A stretch of DNA of 6,118 nucleotides. It comes from an uncultured Gammaproteobacteria bacterium (GTDB lineage Bacteria > Pseudomonadota > Gammaproteobacteria > Steroidobacterales > GCA-2729495). Position numbers and translations under genes: made by a program. The notes under the pieces were generated by a model that searched no databases, had not been told where the DNA came from, and was given only the letters and a program-made list of their open reading frames with translations. The DNA lies in the NCBI GenBank assembly GCA_937958785.1, contig CALGMY010000194.1, positions 1 to 6,118 on the forward strand, read 5' to 3'. This document shows positions 1-4,875 of this stretch, piece after piece. Positions within the stretch are counted from its first letter, which is position 1, and every line of letters starts with the position of its first letter.

Positions 1-17
1 CCTCAAGGCGCTCCTAC
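1..17 (-). repeat. Possible REP-type palindromic element, cut by the window edge
   Basis: Read on the minus strand, these bases are GTAGGAGCGCCTTGAGG. They begin with GTAGGAGCG, the usual head of the dispersed REP palindromes of Pseudomonas and Xanthomonadaceae genomes, and then start a possible stem (CGCCT, with AGG at the edge) whose last bases would lie outside the window. The position just after a stop codon, 4 nt past the SEC-C gene, is typical for such elements. Only half is visible, so this is an inference. The bases GTAGGAG could instead be a ribosome binding site for a gene starting at the edge. Confidence 0.35.
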
Positions 18-21
18 GGGA

Positions 22-199
<178 letters not shown>

Positions 200-216
<17 letters not shown>

Positions 217-568
217 GGTCGCCACCTCCGAGGATTTCGCGCACGGCCGCGATGAAGTGGGGCAGATCCCGGGTGCCGACGGGCCGTGCGGCCAGCGTCG
301 TCCAGGTGTTGCCGGGGCCGGACCGCTCGAGTACCAGCTGGCCGTCCTTGCCGTTCCAGACCAGGCGTTGCTGCCGGCCCTCCCGGTCGAACCGCACCAG
401 CCAGCTGCCGTACACGCCGGCGGCTGCGATGTAGTCCGCCACGGTGCCGCCGCAGGCCGTGCAGGCGTCCGTGATGGCCGCCGCGAAGTCCTCCGTAGCG
501 GCAGGTTGCTCGACCGGGGCCAGGGCGGCCGGCCGGCGTCCGATCCACATTACCTCGTGTTCAGCCAC
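200..568 (-). CDS. Conserved-looking hypothetical protein, 122 residues
   Basis: I do not recognise this family. The protein is soluble, with no signal peptide or membrane segment. Two cysteines sit close together (Cys36 and Cys39 in CTACGG). A likely beta-rich centre (residues 51-82, including SWLVRFDREGRQQRLVWNG) is followed by a C-terminal helix (about 101-113). The GTG start at 568 has AGGTGG a few bases upstream. An in-frame ATG at 550 is also possible, but its nearest SD-like bases are only 2 nt away. The end overlaps the SEC-C gene by 17 nt, so the two form an operon and may act together. A seven-codon ORF with a better ribosome binding site precedes it in another frame, which leaves open a leader peptide or a frameshift near the start. 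Codon and base composition resemble the neighbours, supporting a real gene. Confidence 0.7.
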
Positions 569-584
569 TGGCCACCTGTTCCAT
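561..584 (-). CDS. Possible seven-codon leader ORF before the 122-residue gene
   Basis: On the minus strand, GGAGG (within 591-596) stands 7 nt before an ATG at 584. This is the best ribosome binding site in the region, yet the frame reads only MEQVASG and then TGA at 563-561. That stop lies just past the GTG start (568) of the downstream gene in a different frame. Terminating ribosomes could re-start on that GTG, so this may be a coupling leader. Alternatively the true N-terminus is MEQVASG joined by a frameshift, real or a sequencing error. The ORF is too short to judge on composition. Confidence 0.25.
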   Translation of the reverse strand: MEQVASG

Positions 585-607
585 CGGGGGTCCTCCTGCA
601 GGGCCGC

Positions 608-617
608 ATGGTAACCT
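608..617. promoter_or_regulatory. Candidate overlapping divergent -10 elements
   Basis: On the plus strand, TGGTAACCT (609-617) is an extended -10 (TGnTAnnnT) that would start RNA at about 624, next to the ATG at 625. On the minus strand, TACCAT (613 to 608) is a -10-like hexamer that would start RNA near 601, about 17 nt before the possible leader ORF. The two hexamers share one TA step. No convincing -35 was seen on either strand. This is pattern reading only. Confidence 0.35.
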
Positions 618-624
618 CTTTCCC

Positions 625-1359
625 ATGCACGACGGCATCACTGCCTACGAACTGCTGCAGTTCCTGCACGTCTTCCTGTTCGTGTTCTGGCTCGGTCCCG
701 ACGTGGCGGTGTACGTCTGGGGCCGGAAGGTGGTCGAAACCGCCGCCACGCCGGAGCAGCGGGTCGTGGCCGGGCAGATGATGGACAAGGTGGAGTACAT
801 CCCCCGGATGGCCATCAGCCTCATGCTGACGGCGGGCGGGCTGTTGTCCGAATTCGTGGGCCTCGAGCACCCCTGGTGGCAGATGGCCGGGATCGTGCTG
901 CTGGGTCCCGTCTGGCTCGGCCTCGTGCTCCTCGCCATCATCCGGGACGGCACCCCGGCTGGCGCCACCGCACGCCGCCTGGAAGACGCCCTGCGCTGGG
1001 TGCTGATCGTCGCCGTTCCCCTGTCGGTGGCCTGGTCCACCACCACCGGCCGGCTCGCGCTCGCACCCTACGTGGGCGCCAAGCTGATGCTCTTCGCGGC
1101 GATCCTGATCTTTGGCCAGCTGCTCAAGGCCCGGCTGGTGCCGCTGCGGGCGGGCCTCGCCGAGCTCGCGTCAGCCGGACCCTCACCCGAACTCGACGAC
1201 CGCCTGCGGTCCAGCCTGCTGCGCAGCCGGCCCTATACGGTGGCGATCTGGATCGCGCTGCTGGCGGCGGCACTCCTCGGCATACTGAGGCCGGGCGCGC
1301 CGGCCGAGGCCGCTCCCGATGACGGCGTCGTCACCTTCGAGCAATCCCTCGACAACTAA
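625..1359 (+). CDS. Six-helix membrane protein, possibly DUF2269/CopD-like
   Basis: A 244-residue integral inner-membrane protein. Hydrophobic segments lie at about residues 10-30, 60-80, 87-106, 122-138, 148-166 and 204-221. The first helix reads LLQFLHVFLFVFWLGPD; a histidine in helix 1 followed by WLG recalls the HxxxxxxWxG-like start of DUF2269, CopD and HemJ-type membrane proteins. This is a resemblance, not a firm family call. The loop between helices 5 and 6 (167-203) is charged, and the C-terminal tail of about 23 residues is acidic. The ATG at 625 has no Shine-Dalgarno sequence, but an extended -10 ends 7 nt before it, so the mRNA may be leaderless. It diverges from the SEC-C operon and converges on cspA. 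The stop is followed by stops in the other two frames (TAAATAACTAA, 1357-1367). A role in copper or haem handling is possible but not shown. Confidence 0.85.
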   Translation: MHDGITAYELLQFLHVFLFVFWLGPDVAVYVWGRKVVETAATPEQRVVAGQMMDKVEYIPRMAISLMLTAGGLLSEFVGLEHPWWQMAGIVLLGPVWLGLVLLAIIRDGTPAGATARRLEDALRWVLIVAVPLSVAWSTTTGRLALAPYVGAKLMLFAAILIFGQLLKARLVPLRAGLAELASAGPSPELDDRLRSSLLRSRPYTVAIWIALLAAALLGILRPGAPAEAAPDDGVVTFEQSLDN

Positions 1360-1390
1360 ATAACTAAGTGTCCGGTACCTTTTCGGGGCG

Positions 1391-1420
1391 AAAAAAAAGG
1401 CCCCGGACTGGCCGGGGCCC
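1391..1420 (-). terminator. Rho-independent terminator of cspA, possibly bidirectional
   Basis: An 8-bp perfect GC stem (GGCCCCGG at 1399-1406 with CCGGGGCC at 1412-1419) surrounds a 5-nt loop. On the minus strand it is followed at once by eight T (1398 to 1391), an excellent terminator 20 nt after the cspA stop. On the plus strand it is followed by CTTTCTC (1420-1426), a weaker U-tract that could also end transcripts of the membrane-protein gene finishing at 1359. Confidence 0.92.
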
Positions 1421-1439
1421 TTTCTCAGGCAGCGAGACC

Positions 1440-1643
1440 TCAGCCAGCGCGGAGGTTGGAAGCCGCCGGCTTGCCACGCTCGTTGGTGATCTCGAAGCTC
1501 ACGCTCTGACCCTCGGTGAGGGTGGCGAGCCCGGCCGCCTGGACAGCCGTCACGTGCACGAAAACGTCCTTCGAGCCGTCGGACGGCTGGATGAACCCAT
1601 AGCCCTTCTGGGCATTGAACCACTTAACAGTACCGGTAGCCAT
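1440..1643 (-). CDS. cspA: Cold-shock protein, CspA family
   Basis: A 67-residue single cold-shock domain, the usual family length. It binds single-stranded RNA and DNA and acts as a cytoplasmic RNA chaperone that melts secondary structure. The opening MATGTVKWFNAQKGYGFI contains RNP1 (KGYGFI, residues 13-18), and RNP2 is VFVHV (27-31). The aromatic nucleic-acid-binding residues Trp8, Phe9, Tyr15, Phe17, Phe28 and His30 are present. ATG at 1643 is preceded by AAGGAAG (1653-1659), and homologues begin at the same residue. The same frame stays open upstream to 1856, but that stretch is better read as untranslated leader. The gene has its own candidate promoter, a leader of about 178 nt and a strong terminator, so it is probably monocistronic. 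Members of this family can be cold-induced or constitutive, and the sequence alone does not tell which. cspA is used in the family sense; the paralogue (cspA/cspE/cspD type) is not settled. Confidence 0.96.
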   Translation of the reverse strand: MATGTVKWFNAQKGYGFIQPSDGSKDVFVHVTAVQAAGLATLTEGQSVSFEITNERGKPAASNLRAG

Positions 1644-1821
1644 TAGATAAGTCTTCCTTAAGCAATTGATAAGAACGCAGATACCGGAACGCCTGCCGCT
1701 CACCGTTGCCGGGGAACGACAGCTGTTCCGTACAACATGGAATCTCTGGGAAGCATCAGTCGCGGAATATCCCGAACGGGAATCTTCGTGAGTCCAAGGC
1801 CGGCCAAATACGCCATTTGCG
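1644..1821 (-). promoter_or_regulatory. Long 5' untranslated leader of cspA, candidate thermosensor
   Basis: If transcription starts from the promoter at 1828-1856, the cspA mRNA has a leader of about 178 nt, close to the long leaders known for E. coli cspA-type genes, which refold with temperature. Visible structure includes a hairpin at 1713-1729 (GGAAC and GTTCC arms around a 7-nt loop) and a small TCCC/GGGA hairpin near 1769-1780. The ribosome binding site is AAGGAAG at 1653-1659, in a visibly AT-rich stretch (about 1641-1676) unlike the GC-rich surroundings, which should keep the start region open. I could not recognise a cold box with confidence. There is no gene in this stretch. Confidence 0.55.
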
Positions 1822-1827
1822 GCTCCG

Positions 1828-1856
1828 ACGGTATGCCATATCCCCGCCGAGGTCAA
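1828..1856 (-). promoter_or_regulatory. Candidate sigma70-type promoter of cspA
   Basis: On the minus strand, TTGACC (1856 to 1851) is followed after exactly 17 nt by TACCGT (1833 to 1828). The -35 matches 5 of 6 consensus bases and the -10 matches 3 of 6, at the ideal spacing. Transcription would begin near 1821. It lies just downstream of the tal stop codon and so would separate cspA from tal. Confidence 0.5.
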
Positions 1857-1860
1857 CCGA

Positions 1861-1875
1861 CCGGACGACGTCCGG
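1861..1875 (-). terminator. Hairpin just after tal, possible weak terminator
   Basis: A perfect 6-bp stem (CCGGAC at 1861-1866 with GTCCGG at 1870-1875) has a 3-nt loop and begins 1 nt after the tal stop. No T-run follows on the minus strand, so it is not a classic intrinsic terminator. It may protect the tal 3' end or act with Rho. It also abuts the cspA -35, so a role as an operator-like palindrome cannot be excluded. Confidence 0.35.
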
Positions 1876-1876
1876 C

Positions 1877-3007
1877 CTACTGCCCCGCAAGAGACCGGCG
1901 CTTGGCCTCGATGTTGGCCAGCAGCTTCTCGAAGGGCTCGATGAACTTCTGGATCCCCTCGTTCTCCAGCTGCCAGGTGACCCGCTTGAGATCAATGCCC
2001 GTGGCCTTCAGGTCCTTCAGGACCTTGCGGGCCTGGGGCACGCCGCGGGTCAGGGTCTTGCCCGGCTTGCCATGGTCGTCGAAGGCGGTGGCGGTAGCGG
2101 CCGGCATGGTATTGACGGTGTGGGCCCCGATCAGCGGCTCCACGTACATCACGTCGCTGTAGGCGGGGTTCTTCGTGCCCGTGCTCGCCCACAGCAGGCG
2201 CTGGGGCCGGGCGCCGGCGGCGGAGAGGGCCAGCCAGCGCGCGCCAGCGGTGAGCCGACGGAAGGCCGCGTAGGCCACCTTCGCGTTCGCCACCGCCACC
2301 TGGCCCTGGAGGCTCCGCGGATGGGGTTCGAGCGCGGAGCTGCCGTCCGGGCGGATGCGGTGGGCCAGCAGCTGGTCCACCAGCGAGTCGATGCGGCTGA
2401 CGAAGAAGCTGGCGACGGACGCGACGTCGCCGAGGGGACGGCCCGCGGCCTGGCGCCGCTCCAGGGCACGGCAGTACGCATCCGCCACGGACTGGTAAGC
2501 CTCGACGCTGAAGAGCAGCGTGACGTTCACGTTGATGCCGCGGAAGAGCAGTTCCTCGATGGCCGGCACGCCCTCGACGGTGCCCGGGATCTTGATCATC
2601 AGGTTGGGCCGGTTCACGAGCTTCGCCAGGTGCGCGCCTTCCGTGATCGAGCCCTCGGTATCCCGCGCCAGCAGCGGCGAGACCTCGAGGCTGACGAACC
2701 CGTCCTCGCCGCCGGTGGCCTTAAAGACCGGCAACAGCGTGTCGCAGGCGTCGCGGATGTCCTGGCAGGTGAGGTCCTCGTAGATCTGCGCAGCCGTGCG
2801 TCCGGCGCGGGCCCCCGCGCCGATCTGCTCGTCGTAGGCCGCGCTGCCACCAATTGCCTGGCCGAAGATGGCCGGGTTCGAGGTGATGCCCCTGAGCTCC
2901 CGGTCCCGGATCTGCCGACCGAGATCACCGTTTCGCAGGATGTCCCTGGACAGGTCATCCATCCAGTAGCTCTGGCCATACTTCACGAGCTTGCGCAGGC
3001 GGTTCAT
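1877..3007 (-). CDS. tal: Transaldolase, type 2
   Basis: A 376-residue cytoplasmic enzyme of the non-oxidative pentose phosphate pathway. It moves a dihydroxyacetone unit from sedoheptulose 7-phosphate to glyceraldehyde 3-phosphate, giving erythrose 4-phosphate and fructose 6-phosphate. Length and sequence fit the longer type 2 subfamily (about 360-380 residues), typical of actinobacteria and cyanobacteria and also found in proteobacteria, rather than the TalB type of about 316 residues. Visible motifs are WMDDLSRD (15-22, catalytic Asp region), GITSNPAIF (40-48), NLMIKIPGTVEG (135-146) with Schiff-base Lys139, and INVNVTLLFS (158-167). C-terminal landmarks are STGTKNPAYSD and NTMPAAT. The ATG at 3007 has GGAG 8 nt upstream, and the family start MNRLRKLVKYGQSYW is intact. 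It diverges from slyX across 42 bp. No other pentose phosphate gene is in the window, so it appears to be transcribed alone. Confidence 0.97.
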   Translation of the reverse strand: MNRLRKLVKYGQSYWMDDLSRDILRNGDLGRQIRDRELRGITSNPAIFGQAIGGSAAYDEQIGAGARAGRTAAQIYEDLTCQDIRDACDTLLPVFKATGGEDGFVSLEVSPLLARDTEGSITEGAHLAKLVNRPNLMIKIPGTVEGVPAIEELLFRGINVNVTLLFSVEAYQSVADAYCRALERRQAAGRPLGDVASVASFFVSRIDSLVDQLLAHRIRPDGSSALEPHPRSLQGQVAVANAKVAYAAFRRLTAGARWLALSAAGARPQRLLWASTGTKNPAYSDVMYVEPLIGAHTVNTMPAATATAFDDHGKPGKTLTRGVPQARKVLKDLKATGIDLKRVTWQLENEGIQKFIEPFEKLLANIEAKRRSLAGQ

Positions 3008-3032
3008 CGGGGCTTCTCCGGGCGGGTGATGG

Positions 3033-3045
3033 TGTTACCTTAGCA
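3033..3045. promoter_or_regulatory. Symmetric divergent promoter core between tal and slyX
   Basis: The 13 bases TGTTACCTTAGCA read as an extended -10 on both strands: TGTTACCTT on plus (3033-3041) and TGCTAAGGT on minus (3045 to 3037). The plus start would fall near 3048, at the slyX ATG (3050), with no room for a Shine-Dalgarno sequence. The minus start would fall near 3030, giving tal a short leader that includes its GGAG. No strong -35 was seen, which fits extended -10 promoters. Confidence 0.45.
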
Positions 3046-3049
3046 AATC

Positions 3050-3259
3050 ATGGACACCGCGCGGGTCGAGAACCTGGAAATCAAGTGTGCCCATCTGGAG
3101 AAGGCGGTCCAGGAGCTGAGCGACGTGGTGTACCGGCAGCAACTCGAACTGGACCGGGTCCTGGCGCGCAGCCTCGAGCTGCAGGGCCAGGTGGAGGCGC
3201 TGGAGGCCGCCGCCGACCAGCCTGCGGGACCCCGGGCGGAGATCCCGCCCCACTACTAG
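3050..3259 (+). CDS. slyX: SlyX family protein
   Basis: A 69-residue, mainly helical protein, the normal size for SlyX. Residues about 5-55 form a coiled coil with leucines and other hydrophobics at heptad spacing, including ENLEIKCAHLEKAVQELSDV and VYRQQLELDRV. The tail ends in PPHY, the usual SlyX C-terminus. The biochemical role of SlyX is not established; the gene was named for its position near slyD in E. coli. The ATG at 3050 lacks a Shine-Dalgarno sequence and is preceded 8 nt upstream by an extended -10, so the transcript is probably leaderless or nearly so. Its TAG (3257-3259) shares the CTAG tetranucleotide with the stop of the convergent oxygenase gene. It diverges from tal. The family call rests on length, coiled-coil pattern and tail. 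Confidence 0.9.
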   Translation: MDTARVENLEIKCAHLEKAVQELSDVVYRQQLELDRVLARSLELQGQVEALEAAADQPAGPRAEIPPHY

Positions 3260-4107
3260 CCCAGCAGGCGCGCCATCGCCCGGGGGACGCCCCGGGCATA
3301 TTCCGCGACCGTCTGCAGCACGTTGGTGTGGTTCACGATCCGGATGCTGTAGCTCACCGAGTCGGTCCGGTTCAGCGTCGTGTGCCACCAGTTCGCCGGC
3401 AGGAACAGCGCCTGCCCGGCCTTCAGCACCACGGACCGTGGCCGCGTCCGCCGGAGCTGCGGGAACCGGGCGAGCGACGCGGGGCTCAAGTCCCGTACCC
3501 GGGAGTTGCGCAGCTGCCACGGGTACTGGCTGCCCGGGTAGCGGTACAGGTGGCGCCCGTCCTCCGGCGGGAACAGGAGAAACTCCTTCTCGCCCTCCAG
3601 CTGGACGAAGCCCACATGCACGGCAACGTGGTCCAGGTGGACGGGCCCGAAGCCGGTGCCTGCCTGCCCGATGAAGAGTTCCGGTCCGCTGATCCGGTCG
3701 AGTCCTGGCAGGTCGGCCCAGTTGGGCAGGAATTCCCGCGGCAGCACGAAGCGGTCCTTCAGGCGGAGCAGGTGCCGATTCACCGACAGGTGCATGAGGT
3801 AGGGCAGGCGCGGTGGCGCAGGGGACCTGAAGCGGTCCAGGTATTCGCCGAGCGTGCGGACGCCGGACGCCTCCCGGTCCCGCGCCTGGTCGTAACGGAC
3901 CACCCACCCGTAGGACCCCTGCAGCCGCGCGAACTCGAGGTGGCCGTACTCGGCCCGCAGGGTCTCGTGCAGGGAAACCGGGTGGGGCCACAGCCCGCTA
4001 TACTCGAACACCAGGGGCAACTCCCGCGGGTTGTCGTGGGGCCGGACTGCCGGCCGTGGGCGGAAGGTGGATCGGGGACTGCTGGTCGCAATGTCGCTGG
4101 CGCGCAT
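3256..4107 (-). CDS. JmjC/cupin_8-like Fe(II)/2-oxoglutarate oxygenase
   Basis: A 283-residue soluble protein with a cupin-like (JmjC-type, Cupin_8) fold. Members use Fe(II) and 2-oxoglutarate to hydroxylate proteins or small molecules. The facial triad looks complete: His157 and Asp159 in GPVHLDHVAVH, and His242 in ALFLPANWWHTTLN. GEKEFLLFPPED (172-183) is the usual strand after HxD, and Lys174 may help bind the co-substrate. The N-terminal part has PLVFEYSGLWP (31-41) and ADLPGLDRIS (131-140), which fit the family opening. ATG at 4107 is chosen because upstream residues look unlike the family and that stretch overlaps the divergent gene. It has no clear Shine-Dalgarno; a GTG at the VFEYSG position with GGGAG 9 nt upstream is an alternative, but would lose the conserved PLVFE strand. 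Its TAG (3258 to 3256) overlaps the slyX stop. The substrate is unknown; no neighbour points to one. Confidence 0.85.
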   Translation of the reverse strand: MRASDIATSSPRSTFRPRPAVRPHDNPRELPLVFEYSGLWPHPVSLHETLRAEYGHLEFARLQGSYGWVVRYDQARDREASGVRTLGEYLDRFRSPAPPRLPYLMHLSVNRHLLRLKDRFVLPREFLPNWADLPGLDRISGPELFIGQAGTGFGPVHLDHVAVHVGFVQLEGEKEFLLFPPEDGRHLYRYPGSQYPWQLRNSRVRDLSPASLARFPQLRRTRPRSVVLKAGQALFLPANWWHTTLNRTDSVSYSIRIVNHTNVLQTVAEYARGVPRAMARLLG

Positions 4108-4188
4108 GGTTGCCGGTGATCTGGAGGCCGATATCCGGGCTTCGCGGCCGGCGCACTTCCGGTTTCGGGCGGGAGCGGGGTCGGTCGC

Positions 4189-4791
4189 TTGCGCGTGATC
4201 CCGCTCTGGCTGCGCCTCCTGGCGGGCCTGCTCGCCGTCGCCTCCGGCATCGCCATCCTGCTGCTCCTGCGCGAGACGGCCCTCGAGCCGCCGGCCGGCG
4301 CTGGGCTGGTGGCCGCCGCGGCCCGGGCCCTGCTGTTCCTCGCCCTGGCCGTGCTCTTCGGCTACACGGCGCTGACGGGGCTGCCACCCACCCACTGGTG
4401 GCGCGACGCCGACGAGCACCTCTGGCCCGCCGCGCCGGCTCCCGCGCTCACGCCCGATGCCCACCGTTACCTCGCCCGGCTGCGCCAGCGCCACGCGGGC
4501 ATCCGCGAGTGCTGGCTGCTGGACCCCGTGGCGCCCGGCGAGTGGCGACTCCTGGCCATGGCGCCGCCGGAGGTGGCGGCAGCGCTGAGAGGTGACTGGG
4601 ACATCCGGCGGCGGGACCTGCGCCTGTACCTGCTGGTGGCAGGCACGGGCACGGTGGAACTCGCCTGGGGCCGGTCCGTGCCCGCGTCATTCACCACCTG
4701 GGACTGGGAGCCCCAGGACGACCAGGTCGCCGAGTTCCGCTGCCCGGAGCGGCGCGAGGTGCGGCGCGCGCTGCGGCTCTGGACCGCCTGA
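4189..4791 (+). CDS. Membrane-anchored hypothetical protein, two N-terminal helices
   Basis: A 200-residue protein with two membrane helices (about residues 5-27 and 39-63), then a soluble domain of about 135 residues, probably cytoplasmic. I do not recognise it with confidence. The soluble part (RECWLLDP, GEWRLLAM, RRDLRLYLLV, VELAWG, TWDWEP) recalls small nucleotidyltransferase-like hypothetical proteins of proteobacteria, which share a W-LLAF, D-L-V, AWG, W-W order. This is a weak recollection, and no GS-DxD catalytic motif is visible, so an active transferase is unlikely. The TTG at 4189 is the first usable start after an in-frame stop at 4117-4119; GTG at 4195 is a close alternative. GGGAG at 4171-4175 is a loosely spaced ribosome binding site. 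It diverges from the oxygenase gene across 81 bp, and the rdgC promoter probably lies over its last codons. Confidence 0.75.
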   Translation: MRVIPLWLRLLAGLLAVASGIAILLLLRETALEPPAGAGLVAAAARALLFLALAVLFGYTALTGLPPTHWWRDADEHLWPAAPAPALTPDAHRYLARLRQRHAGIRECWLLDPVAPGEWRLLAMAPPEVAAALRGDWDIRRRDLRLYLLVAGTGTVELAWGRSVPASFTTWDWEPQDDQVAEFRCPERREVRRALRLWTA

Positions 4792-4807
4792 GTCGACGGG
4801 CTATACT
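4780..4807 (+). promoter_or_regulatory. Candidate promoter of rdgC
   Basis: TGGACC (4780-4785, 4 of 6 to the -35 consensus) is followed after 16 nt by TATACT (4802-4807, 5 of 6 to the -10 consensus). The start would be near 4814, giving a leader of about 62 nt before the GTG at 4876. The -35 lies inside the end of the preceding gene. Confidence 0.5.
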
Positions 4808-4875
4808 GCCGCTCCTTTTCGTCACCGCCCGTCACCGGCCACCGCCGGCCGGCCATCACCGACAAGAAAAATCCC

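Noticed and set aside
1378..1400. CCTTTT...AAAAGG inverted repeat as a second terminator
   Set aside because: It is a weak A-T arm pairing that reuses the T-run of the strong hairpin at 1399-1419, more likely an incidental effect of the A8 run.
1644..1856. In-frame upward extension of cspA to 1856 (138 residues)
   Set aside because: The extra 71 residues are low-quality and unlike any cold-shock protein. The family start at 1643 has its own ribosome binding site, and the stretch carries a better reading as promoter and leader.
1706..3043. 445-residue plus-strand ORF opposite tal
   Set aside because: It is the complement of the tal coding sequence in a GC-rich genome. Its translation has no recognisable domain and is full of composition-driven Gly, Arg and Val, while tal on minus is unmistakable.
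3085..4119. 344-residue plus-strand ORF opposite the oxygenase gene
   Set aside because: It overlaps slyX in another frame and mirrors the oxygenase gene, and shows no family features. The minus-strand frame carries an intact iron-binding triad.
4108..4188. Divergent promoter between the oxygenase and the membrane-anchored gene, around GATATC at 4130-4135
   Set aside because: The hexamers TATCCG (plus) and TATCGG (minus) match the -10 consensus poorly and no -35 was found. Unlike the other two divergent gaps, the signal is too weak to annotate.
4108..4494. N-terminal extension of the oxygenase to 4494 (412 residues)
   Set aside because: The added residues are rich in Gly, Arg and Gln with no domain, and overlap the well-formed membrane-anchored gene on the other strand. 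They are the antisense shadow of that gene.
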